From NCBI GenBank assembly GCA_964575975.1, contig CAZNTU010000017.1, positions 1 to 46,719 of the forward strand: 46,719 nucleotides of DNA. Reading direction: 5' to 3'. Each line of letters opens with the position of its first letter. Within the stretch, counting starts at the first letter, position 1. Source of the stretch: G963674505 sp964575975 (GTDB lineage: Bacteria > Desulfobacterota > Desulfobacteria > Desulfobacterales > SKZT01). A program made the position numbers and the translations under genes. The notes beneath the pieces were generated by a model, which did no database searches, had not been told where the DNA came from, and saw only the letters and a list, made by a program, of their open reading frames with translations. Of this stretch, positions 11,550-20,065 are shown in pieces.

Positions 11550-11892
11550 GTGTACTCCGGGTTTTGTTTTGAAAAAAGCTTCGCCCCTTGGATTCCAGCC
11601 TTGGCCGGCTATAACCCTTTGTCTTATCGGCCCTTGGCGCGAGCGATGCCGCAAGTTGTTTCAGAAGTCGATTCAATCGGTAGCTGCACGACTTCCGTTC
11701 GGAATGTGGAAAGATTGGAAGATTGAAAGCCGGGAGAAGAAGTTCTAAGCTTCGAATATCAAAACTGGTCGGACGTGACTATAACGGGAATACGGTATTT
11801 TAGAATTCGACCGGCGGTATTGCCGGGAACGATTCCCGAAAAAAGCATGGAAATGGAATGACTGTCGTTAAAATCGCAGGTACTTGTTCATG
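11550..11892. other. Intergenic region, 343 bp, probable promoter zone of the glycan operon
   Basis: No gene is supported. The region separates the M20 hydrolase stop from the start of the flavoprotein, both on the minus strand, so it should hold the promoter for the operon running leftward. Minus-strand TATAGT (around 11781-11786) is a possible -10 element but lacks a good -35. A weak CCGGC/GCCGG hairpin lies around 11810-11826 without a T-run. Confidence 0.4.
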
Positions 11893-13083
11893 TCAAGGAC
11901 GATTGTCCTTCGAGGAAACGAGCAGGTTCTCGGCCAACTGAACGAAAACCGACGCTCCGACCAGGAGCGCTCTCTCGTCGATATCGAAACGGGAGCAATG
12001 GTGGGGGATTTCTCCGGGTTCGACCCCGGGCGGGGACGATCCCACGAAGAAAAAGCATCCTGGAATTTTCTGCGCGTAATAGGCGAAATCCTCGCCGCCC
12101 ATGCCGGGCGTGAACCTTCCCGCGCCTTCCCCGACCACCGACTTTGCCGCCATCGTCAACTTGTCCGTCGATTTGGCGTCGTTGACCGTGGCGGGATAGC
12201 CCCTTTCCAGCTCCACTCGGATTTCGGCCCCGAACGTTCTCGCCACGCCGTCGGCGATTTGAAAAATCCGTTCCTTTATTTTTTCCCTGACTTCCTCGGC
12301 GAACGTTCTTACCGTCCCTTCCATTTTGACCGAAGAGGCGATTACGTTGTGGTTGTCGCCGCCATGTATGGTTCCGATGGTGACGACGGCGTTTCGCATC
12401 GGATCCAGGTTTCGGCTCACGATCGTCTGCAAGGCGTTTACAAAAACGCTGGAGACGACAATGGCGTCCACCGTCCCTTGGGGAACGGCCCCGTGTCCAC
12501 CGACGCCCCGCACGGTCGCGACCAGGGAGTCCGTGGCCGCCAAAACCGGGCCGGGACTGGCTCCGATTTCCCCGTAAGCCATGTAGTTCCACAGGTGCGC
12601 GCCGTAAATCTCGTCGACCCCTTCCAGGCAACCGTCGTCGATCATATACGTCGCGCCCCCGTCCTTTTCCTCCGAGGGCTGGAAAATAAAACGCAAGCTT
12701 CCGCGCATCCCGTCTTTCATTCCGACAAGAACCTCCGCGGCGCCCAAGAGCAGCGCCGTGTGCCCGTCGTGCCCGCAGGCGTGCATGACCCCGTCGGTTT
12801 TGGACCGGTAGGGAACGTCGGAGGTCTCGCGAATCGGGAGGGCGTCCATATCGGCCCTGAAAGCGATCACGGGCCCGGGAAAAGCGCCTGTCAAGTCTCC
12901 CACCACCCCCGTCTTGCCGATGTTCTCCCGCACCGAAAGACCCAGCTTCCTAAGTTTTTCGGCCACGAGCCTTGCGGTTCGGATCTCTTGGAACCCCTGC
13001 TCCGGATGCATGTGGATATCTCTTCTGACAGCGTTTATTTTAGCTGCGATCGCTTCTATTTCAGGTCTGATTTTTATTGACAT
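11893..13083 (-). CDS. M20-family amidohydrolase (amino-acyl hydrolase type)
   Basis: A 396-residue zinc peptidase-like hydrolase. Metal site motifs are visible in order: HACGHDGHTALLLGAA, FQPSEEKDGG, GAHLWN, and a C-terminal GGEDFAYY. GVGGHGAVPQGTVDA belongs to the dimerization domain. This is the M20D/hippurate-hydrolase and IAA-amino-acid-hydrolase group, which deacylates N-acyl or N-acetyl amino acids; the precise substrate is not readable. No signal peptide, so cytoplasmic. The ATG at 13083 is preceded by AAAGAG; an upstream in-frame start would add 26 Cys-containing residues not typical of the family. Likely monocistronic and divergent from the QueG-like gene. Confidence 0.92.
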   Translation of the reverse strand: MSIKIRPEIEAIAAKINAVRRDIHMHPEQGFQEIRTARLVAEKLRKLGLSVRENIGKTGVVGDLTGAFPGPVIAFRADMDALPIRETSDVPYRSKTDGVMHACGHDGHTALLLGAAEVLVGMKDGMRGSLRFIFQPSEEKDGGATYMIDDGCLEGVDEIYGAHLWNYMAYGEIGASPGPVLAATDSLVATVRGVGGHGAVPQGTVDAIVVSSVFVNALQTIVSRNLDPMRNAVVTIGTIHGGDNHNVIASSVKMEGTVRTFAEEVREKIKERIFQIADGVARTFGAEIRVELERGYPATVNDAKSTDKLTMAAKSVVGEGAGRFTPGMGGEDFAYYAQKIPGCFFFVGSSPPGVEPGEIPHHCSRFDIDERALLVGASVFVQLAENLLVSSKDNRP

Positions 13084-13279
13084 TTCACACTCTTTGCAAT
13101 GTGTCGCGGACGCAACGAATGTCGAACGCGGATACTTCGTTTTCGGCATTCCCGGCAGCAATTGCAGGGATTTACGTCGCGCCGAAAAAGCCGGGCAATC
13201 TTAACAAACTGGTCCTATATCATGAAATCTTCGCGGGTGGAAGGACCATTTGTTTTGGCCGCATTTCAAGCATCCTTCA

Positions 13280-13307
13280 TTGACAGAACCTCTTCCGAAG
13301 GTATACA
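13280..13307 (+). promoter_or_regulatory. Sigma70-type promoter for the QueG-like gene
   Basis: TTGACA at 13280-13285 is a perfect -35 hexamer; TATACA at 13302-13307 is a good -10 hexamer; spacing is 16 bp. Transcription would begin near 13314 and give a leader of roughly 105 nt before the TTG start at 13419. Confidence 0.6.
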
Positions 13308-13418
13308 AAAAGGCCGCGCCCTACAGAACCGAAGCGTCTGTTTTGCAGCAAGCAGTAAAATGCCTGATTTTTAGCATAGTTAAAATCGAGGGCGACGAAG
13401 GCGGAAAGGAGGCGTGAT

Positions 13419-14135
13419 TTGCCGGCTTCATCGAACAGGTGTTCGGATTGGCTTTCGGACTGGATGGAAGCAAGAGAAATCAAACAGCATGGAGTAGCGG
13501 ACTTAGGGGATTTCGAAACGCCCCGAGACGAAACCGGCCGGAAATTTTCATTCTCCGTTTCTTTTGCCGTTCCGATGAATCCGGAAGCGATGGCGAGCAT
13601 TCGGACCGGACCCACCCTTGAGTACGCGGACGAGTACTCAAGGGTGAACAAAATCGTCAACGAAATTTCGACGGCGCTAGCGTGGGAAATCAGGGAAAAA
13701 GGCTTCCGGGCCTCGGCGCTTGCGGCCTCCGAAAGAACCGACCCCGTTAATTTAAAAGGCGACTTTCCCCAAAAGACTGCCGCGACGAGAGCTGGGATGG
13801 GATGGATAGGCCGGAATTGCCAGCTTGTCACCAGGATGTCCGGGCCGTGGGTCCGACTGGGGACCGTGTTTACGGATCTGTCTCTTGCGTGCGGCCGGCC
13901 AGCGGAAAGAAGCTTTTGCGGCCGATGCGGAAGCTGCGTGGACGCCTGCCCCGCAAAAGCGCTGACCGGCGCGACATGGCGTCCGGGAATTCCCCGGGAG
14001 AAGATTTTGGACGCGGCCGCGTGCGACCGTTATAAAAAGGAGCATTTCTTTCGATTCCACAAAGGGCGCAACTGCGGGATTTGTGCCGCCGTTTGCCCCT
14101 ATGGGTTGAAAACGCTGAAGATTGGGCGACGGTGA
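13419..14135 (+). CDS. QueG-like double [4Fe-4S] cluster protein
   Basis: A 238-residue protein. The C-terminal third has a ferredoxin-type double-cluster module: CGRCGSCVDACP (C167, C170, C173, C177), then C202 and CGICAAVCPYG (C219, C222, C226). The middle part, GMGWIGRNCQLVT and GPWVRLGTVFTD, matches the epoxyqueuosine reductase (QueG) and reductive-dehalogenase-related superfamily. It is shorter than canonical QueG (about 350-380) and lacks the HEAT-like C-terminus, as in stand-alone homologues of strict anaerobes whose substrate is unknown. The start is TTG, chosen because AAAGGAGG precedes it at ideal spacing and no better start exists. Cytoplasmic. Confidence 0.85.
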   Translation: MPASSNRCSDWLSDWMEAREIKQHGVADLGDFETPRDETGRKFSFSVSFAVPMNPEAMASIRTGPTLEYADEYSRVNKIVNEISTALAWEIREKGFRASALAASERTDPVNLKGDFPQKTAATRAGMGWIGRNCQLVTRMSGPWVRLGTVFTDLSLACGRPAERSFCGRCGSCVDACPAKALTGATWRPGIPREKILDAAACDRYKKEHFFRFHKGRNCGICAAVCPYGLKTLKIGRR

Positions 14136-14284
14136 AACGGAGTCGTTCGCCTCTTCAAGCCTACCTGTTCAACGGCGGTTGGAAGTCGTAACGGTTTCGC
14201 AGACAAGAGGATTCCCAATATTTCCCGTCGGACATAATCCGACTGATATTGCAAAAGAGCATTGCGGGAAAACCCGGGCGCGGC

Positions 14285-14314
14285 TTGACAAATCGAAGAC
14301 GGGTAAAATAACAT
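14285..14314 (+). promoter_or_regulatory. Candidate promoter for the ChaN-like lipoprotein gene
   Basis: A perfect TTGACA (14285-14290) is followed after 18 bp by TAACAT (14309-14314), a weak -10. The ChaN-like ATG is at 14389. A hairpin GTCGGA/TCCGAC (14227-14243) lies upstream, after the QueG-like stop, but without a T-run. Confidence 0.4.
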
Positions 14315-14388
14315 TGTTTTTCGAACTTGAATTGTAATTGCGAAAAATCCATGCCCGCGCCGGAAACGGCGACGAAGAGGCCTGTCGT

Positions 14389-15306
14389 ATGAGATCGTTT
14401 CACCTTGTTTTTTGCGCCTGTGCCCTATCGGCCTTTTTCGCCGGATGCGCGGCGGCACCCAGGATGTTGAGCATGACGGACATAGACCGAAATTTTCCGG
14501 CAGGCGCCATCGTTTCCGCCGAAAAGGCAGAACCCGTTTCCTTCGAGGAACTCGTCGAGGATTTGAGCCTGGCCAAAGCGGTCTACGTCGGGGAAAGACA
14601 TACCAACGCAGTGCATCATCAAATCCAGTTGAAGATAATCAAAGCCTTGCATCGAAAGCACCCCGACCTTTCCGTGGGAATGGAAATGTTCGACCATACT
14701 TACCGGCCGGTGCTGGACCAATGGTCCGAAGGAGCGCTCGACGAAAACGAATTCCTCAAAAGGTCCCACTGGTACGCCAACTGGCGCTACGATTTCGAAC
14801 TCTACCGGGACATCCTTCTGTTCGTCAAAGACAACAAAATTCCCCTTGTCGGACTGAACATCCCCTTTCATATCCCGCCGAAAATAGCGGCGGGGGGAAT
14901 CGAGAGCCTTCTCGAGAACGACGCCGAACACCTTCCCGATAGAATCGACACGGGCATAAAAGCCCACCGGGAGTATCTGGAGAAGGTCTTCGGGCAACAT
15001 TCCGCGTCGGGCCTGAAGGATTTCGAGCGTTTCTACCAAGCCCAATGCGTTTGGGAAGACTCCATGGCCGAAGCCGTGGCCGAACGGCCGGGTGGCGGTC
15101 CCATGGTCGTGGTGGTCGGAAACGGGCATATCGTCCGAAAGTTCGGCGTTCCGGACAGGGCCTTTACGCGAAGGGAGGAACCTTTCAAGACTGTCTACCT
15201 CGCCCCGGCGGGCGAATCCGCCGAGCTGGAATACGCCGACTATATATGGGTGACTCCCGAAACCGAGGAGCATCCCATGATGGGCAAAATGCGGCGCAAG
15301 GGATAA
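14389..15306 (+). CDS. ChaN-like (DUF399) lipoprotein
   Basis: A 305-residue exported lipoprotein. The N-terminus is a signal peptide with lipobox FFAGC; the mature protein begins at that Cys. The Tiki/ChaN-type features follow: VYVGERHTNAVHHQIQLKII (E and H of the putative metal or haem site), VGMEMFDHTYRPVLDQW, and VVVVGNGHIVRKFGVP near the end. ChaN-family proteins bind haem at the outer membrane and are implicated in iron uptake; the Tiki superfamily also contains metalloproteases, so catalysis is possible. I chose the ATG at 14389 because GAGG precedes it and it puts a signal peptide at the N-terminus. Confidence 0.85.
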   Translation: MRSFHLVFCACALSAFFAGCAAAPRMLSMTDIDRNFPAGAIVSAEKAEPVSFEELVEDLSLAKAVYVGERHTNAVHHQIQLKIIKALHRKHPDLSVGMEMFDHTYRPVLDQWSEGALDENEFLKRSHWYANWRYDFELYRDILLFVKDNKIPLVGLNIPFHIPPKIAAGGIESLLENDAEHLPDRIDTGIKAHREYLEKVFGQHSASGLKDFERFYQAQCVWEDSMAEAVAERPGGGPMVVVVGNGHIVRKFGVPDRAFTRREEPFKTVYLAPAGESAELEYADYIWVTPETEEHPMMGKMRRKG

Positions 15307-15510
15307 TCCTGTTTTCCTGCGGCATGGCCCCTTGCGGGCGTCTGCGAAACTTCGCAATTCGCGATCCTTTTTTTTCGCCTGAAAAAACACTATAATTTGC
15401 GACGAAAAACACTGACGCCGACGTCCGAAATTACAGGCCGAATCTCTGAAAACCGCTTGGAGCACGACTCCCGAGACCCGAACTCCAAAATCCGCTCCGT
15501 AGCCGTTCCG

Positions 15511-15526
15511 ACCCAATATGTAGATT
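15511..15526 (+). promoter_or_regulatory. NrdR box, distal
   Basis: The 16-mer with core CAATATGTAGAT (15514-15525) matches 9 of 12 positions of the NrdR box core CWATATATWGTG. It lies exactly 31 bp upstream of the better box, the spacing of three helical turns usual for NrdR box pairs. Confidence 0.65.
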
Positions 15527-15533
15527 TTCGGGG

Positions 15534-15561
15534 TTGACATTCGTCAATATATTGTGATATT
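15534..15561 (+). promoter_or_regulatory. nrdD promoter
   Basis: A perfect TTGACA -35 (15534-15539), 16-bp spacer, and GATATT -10 (15556-15561) preceded by TGT, an extended -10. The promoter lies between and over the two NrdR boxes, so NrdR binding would block it. Expected start point near 15568, leaving a leader of about 97 nt. Confidence 0.75.
15542..15557 (+). promoter_or_regulatory. NrdR box, proximal
   Basis: The core CAATATATTGTG (15545-15556) fits the NrdR consensus CWATATATWGTG at every position and overlaps the -10 element. NrdR is the ATP/dATP-sensing repressor of bacterial ribonucleotide reductase genes; its gene is not in this window. Confidence 0.8.
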
Positions 15562-15570
15562 CGCTCAGAC

Positions 15571-15594
15571 GTTTCGGTTGAAAACAACCGAAAC
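15571..15594 (+). promoter_or_regulatory. Strong hairpin at the 5' end of the nrdD leader
   Basis: Perfect 10-bp arms GTTTCGGTTG (15571-15580) and CAACCGAAAC (15585-15594) enclose an AAAA loop, starting a few bases after the predicted transcription start. GCTTCTTTT follows. It could stabilise the transcript or act as an attenuator. Confidence 0.65.
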
Positions 15595-15664
15595 GCTTCT
15601 TTTAAAGCCCGGAAAACAAACACGCAAAAGCAGGGAAACGCACAAATTTATAAAGGTGAAGCCT

Positions 15665-17812
15665 ATGTTCGAGAACATTAGGAAGCGCGACGGAAGAGTT
15701 GTCCCGTTCGACTCGCAGAAGATAACCGCCGCCATGGCGAAAGCGGGAAAGGCGACGGGAGAGTTCGAGGAGAGGGATGCGCGCAAGTTGACGTTGAGGG
15801 TGCTTACGCTGGCCCACGAACTTCGTCTGGGGGAAACCCCGGAGGTCGAGGAAATCCAGGATATCGTGGAGCGGGTACTGCTGGATTCCCCGTTTTACAA
15901 GACGGCGAAGGCGTACATCCTGTACCGCGAGCAGCACGCCCAGATCAGAAGCATCGCCACCAAGGCCAACGTGGACCTGGTGGAGCACTATATCGGCAAG
16001 CTGGACTGGAAGATCAAGGAAAACAGCAACATGTGCTATTCCCTCCAGGGATTGAACAATTACATTTCGTCGGACGTGACCTCCGAATACTGGCTTAACC
16101 AGATTTATCCGCCCGAGATCCGGGAGGCCCACAGGAGCGGAGATCTTCACCTTCACGATTTGAGTCTGTTGTCGGTCTATTGCGTGGGATGGGACCTGAA
16201 GGACCTTCTCGTGCAGGGTTTCAAGGGAGTCGAAGGCAAGGTGGAAAGCGCGCCCCCGAAGCATCTGCGGTCGGCGCTGGGCCAGATCGTCAACTTTTTC
16301 TACACGTTGCAGGGAGAAGCCGCCGGGGCGCAGGCGATTTCCAATTTCGACACGCTTCTGGCGCCGTTCGTCCGATACGACGGATTGGACTACGCCGAGG
16401 TCAAGCAGGCGCTGCAAGAGTTCGTTTTCAATATCAACATTCCGACGAGGGTGGGATTCCAGACGCCCTTCACCAACATCACCATGGATCTAAACGTGCC
16501 CAAAATGCTCAAAGACACCCCGGCGATCGTCGGCGGGAGGAACCGAAACGAGGTCTACGGGGATTTCCAGGCGGAGATGGACGTGATCAACGAGGCGTTC
16601 GCCGAGGTGATGATGGAGGGCGACGCCAAGGGACGTGTATTCACGTTTCCGATTCCGACCTACAATTTGACGGCCGATTTCGACTGGGACAATCCCCGGT
16701 TGGACAAAGTCTGGAAAATGACCGGCAAGTACGGCATTCCCTATTTTTCCAACTACATCAATTCGGACATGTCTCCGGAGGACGCCCGTTCCATGTGCTG
16801 CCGGCTTCGGTTGGACAACCGGGAGCTTCTCAAGAGGGGAGGGGGGCTTTTCGGGGCCAATCCCCTGACGGGATCCATCGGGGTGGTCACCCTGAATCTT
16901 CCCCGGATCGGGCACGTCAGCGAAACCGGGGAGGAGTTTTTCGACGACTTGGCGAAAAAGCTCCGTTTGGCCGTGGACAGTTTGACTATCAAGAGGAAAG
17001 TCTTGGAGAAGTTCACGGAGAGAAACCTGTATCCGTATTCCCGGTTCTATTTGAGGGATGTCAAGAGCAGGACGGGCATGTTTTGGAAAAACCATTTTTC
17101 CACGGTGGGGATCATCGGAATGAACGAAGCCTGTCTCAACTTTCTGGGAAAGGACATTGGAAGTCCGGAGGGCCAGGCATTCGCCTTGGAAGTAATGGAC
17201 TTCATACGGGACATGATGACCGAGGTCCAGGAAAAGACGGGGGACCTTTTCAACCTGGAGGCCACGCCCGCCGAGGGGACCTCTTTCAGGCTGGCCATGT
17301 TGGACAAGCGGCGCTACAAGGACATCGTCTGCGCCAACGAAAGCGAACTGGCGCACGGAGCCGCGCCCTACTACACCAATTCGACCCAGCTTCCGGTCAA
17401 CTACACCGACGACATTTTCGAGACGCTGGGATTGCAGGACGAACTGCAGACCAAGTACACGGGGGGGACGGTTCTGCACATTTTCCTCGGCGAGCAAATC
17501 GGGGACGTCGAGACGGTCAAGGGGTTCGTCAGAAAGGTGGCGGGGGGATACCATCTGCCGTACTTCACCCTGACGCCCACCTTCAGCGTGTGCCCGTCGC
17601 ACGGGTATATAGCCGGGGAAAGGAAGGTTTGCCCGTCCTGCGGGGAAGAGACCGAAGTCTACTCGAGGGTTGTCGGCTATCTGAGGCCGGTCAAGCAGTG
17701 GAACGACGGAAAGCAGTCTGAGTTCGTCATGAGGAGGACGTTCAAGGCTCCTGGGAATGGGGAAAGGCAAGCCGATGCGGCCGTTCGGGAGGTTTCCTGC
17801 CAAGCCTCGTAG
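15665..17812 (+). CDS. nrdD: Anaerobic (class III) ribonucleoside-triphosphate reductase
   Basis: A 715-residue glycyl radical enzyme that reduces ribonucleoside triphosphates to deoxy forms in the absence of oxygen. Residues 1-100 form an ATP-cone (RKRDGRVVPFDSQKI), the allosteric site. The catalytic barrel includes NIPTRVGFQTPFTNITMD and the RSMCCRLRLD cysteine loop. Near the end a zinc site is formed by CPSHG (C643) and CPSCG (C656, C659), and the glycyl radical motif is RVVGYLRP with G671, 44 residues from the C-terminus, slightly farther than in E. coli NrdD. The ATG at 15665 has AAAGGTGAAG before it and puts the ATP-cone at the N-terminus. Controlled by the paired NrdR boxes. nrdG follows. 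Confidence 0.97.
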   Translation: MFENIRKRDGRVVPFDSQKITAAMAKAGKATGEFEERDARKLTLRVLTLAHELRLGETPEVEEIQDIVERVLLDSPFYKTAKAYILYREQHAQIRSIATKANVDLVEHYIGKLDWKIKENSNMCYSLQGLNNYISSDVTSEYWLNQIYPPEIREAHRSGDLHLHDLSLLSVYCVGWDLKDLLVQGFKGVEGKVESAPPKHLRSALGQIVNFFYTLQGEAAGAQAISNFDTLLAPFVRYDGLDYAEVKQALQEFVFNINIPTRVGFQTPFTNITMDLNVPKMLKDTPAIVGGRNRNEVYGDFQAEMDVINEAFAEVMMEGDAKGRVFTFPIPTYNLTADFDWDNPRLDKVWKMTGKYGIPYFSNYINSDMSPEDARSMCCRLRLDNRELLKRGGGLFGANPLTGSIGVVTLNLPRIGHVSETGEEFFDDLAKKLRLAVDSLTIKRKVLEKFTERNLYPYSRFYLRDVKSRTGMFWKNHFSTVGIIGMNEACLNFLGKDIGSPEGQAFALEVMDFIRDMMTEVQEKTGDLFNLEATPAEGTSFRLAMLDKRRYKDIVCANESELAHGAAPYYTNSTQLPVNYTDDIFETLGLQDELQTKYTGGTVLHIFLGEQIGDVETVKGFVRKVAGGYHLPYFTLTPTFSVCPSHGYIAGERKVCPSCGEETEVYSRVVGYLRPVKQWNDGKQSEFVMRRTFKAPGNGERQADAAVREVSCQAS

Positions 17813-17851
17813 AGACGGGGGGCGGCAGGAGTCTAAGCGCCGACTTCGGAT

Positions 17852-17911
17852 ATTGGCCATTAACCGTTGAGATCAATGATCAATGGTTGATAATCAATGG
17901 CTAATACTTCG
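17852..17911. repeat. AT-rich imperfect palindrome between nrdD and nrdG
   Basis: The stretch contains repeated TCAATG/GATAATCAATGG words (ATCAATGATCAATGG, then GATAATCAATGG) and its left part TATTGGCCATTAACC is an imperfect inverted copy of the right part GGTTGATAATCAATGGCTA. It may fold in RNA and resembles the AT-rich short repeats at the two window ends. Confidence 0.5.
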
Positions 17912-17962
17912 GAGTTAGCGCTTTTGGGCGGGGGAAGGATTTCAACACGAGGAGATGAAACA

Positions 17963-18676
17963 ATGGTACTGGGGGGATTGCAAAAAAATTCGTTCATAGA
18001 CTATCCCGGGAAAGTCAGCGCGGTGCTGTTTCTTTCCGGGTGCAATTTCAAGTGTCCCTATTGCCACAATCCCGAACTGGTGACGGGGACCTCGGATTGT
18101 CCGGCGTTCGTGGAGGAGACTTGGGTCCTCGATTTTCTGGAAAAGCGCAAGGGGTTTCTGGACGGCGTGGTCGTTTCCGGCGGGGAGCCTACGCTTCACG
18201 AGGACCTCGCCGATCTTTGCGACAAGCTGAAAAACCTGGGGTTTCCCATAAAGGTGGATACCAACGGGAGTCGTCCGCGCGTTATACAAGACCTGATAGA
18301 AAAGGGGTTGGTCGATTATATCGCCATGGATATCAAGACAGATCCCTTCGCGTATTCTCCGTTGATCAAGTCCGCGTTCGACCCGGAAAAACTTTTGGAA
18401 AGCATCCGCGTCATCATGGAATCGGGAGTCGCCTACGAGTTCAGGACCACCTGCATCAAGCCGCTTGTCGACGAGAACGTGATCCGGAACATATCGAAGC
18501 TGATCGAGGGGTCTCCGTTGTACGCGCTCCAGCGGTTTCGGGACGACAAAGTGCTTCGGCCCGATTTCTTCCGATGCGCGGACAGCGGGTTTCACGGTTC
18601 CGGGCTGAGCGACCCCGAGCTTGCGCGGCTTCGATCGATCGCGGCCCCGTTCGTCGGGTCCTGCATAGTCCGATAA
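17963..18676 (+). CDS. nrdG: Anaerobic RNR-activating radical SAM protein
   Basis: A 237-residue radical SAM enzyme that installs the glycyl radical on NrdD using S-adenosylmethionine and a [4Fe-4S] cluster. The cluster motif CNFKCPYC (C27, C31, C34) follows the characteristic FIDYPGKVSAVLFLSG. VVSGGEPTLHEDL is the SAM-binding GGE motif. It belongs to the longer NrdG2/PflA-like type (237 residues compared with about 155 for E. coli NrdG). The ATG at 17963 is preceded by GAGGAG; an in-frame start 66 bp upstream lacks one. The 150-bp gap from nrdD still suggests co-transcription. Confidence 0.95.
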   Translation: MVLGGLQKNSFIDYPGKVSAVLFLSGCNFKCPYCHNPELVTGTSDCPAFVEETWVLDFLEKRKGFLDGVVVSGGEPTLHEDLADLCDKLKNLGFPIKVDTNGSRPRVIQDLIEKGLVDYIAMDIKTDPFAYSPLIKSAFDPEKLLESIRVIMESGVAYEFRTTCIKPLVDENVIRNISKLIEGSPLYALQRFRDDKVLRPDFFRCADSGFHGSGLSDPELARLRSIAAPFVGSCIVR

Positions 18677-18710
18677 ATAGACTCTCCATGGATTTGGCCG
18701 ACTCCGCAGC

Positions 18711-20048
18711 ATGAGACAATCCGAGTATCCACCAGCTTTTCTATCTTGGCTTGTATGGGGTCTCGGGGCCGTTTTCTATTGCTACGGCTTTTTCCAGAGA
18801 GTGGCTCCTGGGGTCATGACGGACCGGCTCATGGCCGATTTCGGCATAGGGGCGGCTTCCATGGGGAACCTGAGCGCGTTCTACTTCTACAGCTACGTGG
18901 CCATGCAGGTTCCCACCGGCATTCTGGCAGACTCGCTGGGACCTCGAAGGCTTCTTTCCGCAGGCGCCGCAGGGGCCGCTATCGGAACCATTCTGTTCTC
19001 GTTCTCCCCCGATTTCCTGCTGGCGAGTTTGGGCCGGCTTATGATCGGAGCTTCGGTGGCGGTGGCGTGGGTAGTGCTTTTGAAGCTGTCCACCCATTGG
19101 TTCCCTTCGAACAAGTTCGCCATGGTGACCGGAATCGCTCTGTTCTGCGGTCTTGCCGGGGCCGTGTGGGCGGGAGCGCCGCTGCGGATTTTAATGGACG
19201 AGTTCGGATGGAGGAAGGTGATGGGAGTCGCGGGAGCCGGGACCTTTCTCGTGGCGGCCGCCATATGGGCTCTGGTCCGGGACGACCCTTCCGAAAGGGG
19301 ATTCAGGAGCTACGCGCCGGCGGCCAGGGAAAAGGGCGGAGCCGGCGGCGGGGGATCGAGGAAAGGCGAAATCCTCGATGGAATAAAAGAGGTTTTACGC
19401 CATAGAAACACGTGGCTGCTCGCCTTGGCTCCGGGCGGGATCGTCGGTTCGATTTTGGCTTTCGCCGGCTTGTGGGGCGTGCCGTTCTTGACTACCCATT
19501 ACGGATTGACCCCGGCCGAAAGCGCCGGAGTGACTTCGACCATGCTGGTCTCCTGGGGGATCGGCGGACCGGTCATGGGGGCGATATCCGACAGGATAGG
19601 ACTTCGCAAGCCTCTGTATTTCTGGGGAAACGTGGTGGCGACCGCGGGCTGGCTTTTTATGGTGTACGTTTCGAACCATCCCATGTGGCTTCTGATGGCG
19701 TTGTCCATCTTGGTGGGTTTTGCCTCCGGCGGAATTATCGTCGGTTTCGCCTTCGTAAAGGAGTCGGTGCCGATCGAACTGGCCGGCACGGTTTCGGGAG
19801 TGTGCAACATGGGAGTCATGGCGGGGCCCATGATGCTGCAGCCCGCCATGGGCGGCGTCTTGGATTTCCACTGGAATGGCCTTTTGCTGAACGGCGTCAG
19901 GATCTACGATCTCGTGGCGTATCGGTGGGCGTTTTCGCTGATGACAGGATGGTCCGTTTTGGCTTGCGTGCTTGTCGGCTTGACCCGCGAAACCGGGTGG
20001 CGCGCGGCTTTGTCAAAGGGCGGCGAAAACGTGGAAACTGGAGATTGA
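18711..20048 (+). CDS. MFS transporter
   Basis: A 445-residue protein with twelve predicted membrane helices and a charged central loop (ERGFRSYAPAAREKGG). The MFS loop 2-3 motif appears as GILADSLGPRRLL and its second-half counterpart as GAISDRIGLRKPL. The N-terminus FYCYGFFQRVAPGVM resembles anion:cation and sugar-acid symporters (for example hexuronate transporters), but the substrate cannot be read. Inner membrane. No clear ribosome site; it starts 34 bp after nrdG on the same strand and may be read through from there. Confidence 0.9.
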   Translation: MRQSEYPPAFLSWLVWGLGAVFYCYGFFQRVAPGVMTDRLMADFGIGAASMGNLSAFYFYSYVAMQVPTGILADSLGPRRLLSAGAAGAAIGTILFSFSPDFLLASLGRLMIGASVAVAWVVLLKLSTHWFPSNKFAMVTGIALFCGLAGAVWAGAPLRILMDEFGWRKVMGVAGAGTFLVAAAIWALVRDDPSERGFRSYAPAAREKGGAGGGGSRKGEILDGIKEVLRHRNTWLLALAPGGIVGSILAFAGLWGVPFLTTHYGLTPAESAGVTSTMLVSWGIGGPVMGAISDRIGLRKPLYFWGNVVATAGWLFMVYVSNHPMWLLMALSILVGFASGGIIVGFAFVKESVPIELAGTVSGVCNMGVMAGPMMLQPAMGGVLDFHWNGLLLNGVRIYDLVAYRWAFSLMTGWSVLACVLVGLTRETGWRAALSKGGENVETGD

Positions 20049-20065
20049 ACTTTCGTCCCGCGTTT

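Noticed and set aside
15343..15375. Rho-independent terminator after the ChaN-like gene
   Set aside because: The TGCGAA/TTCGCA hairpin has a two-base loop and the T-run begins 11 bases further on, so it is not a normal terminator, though termination somewhere here is likely.
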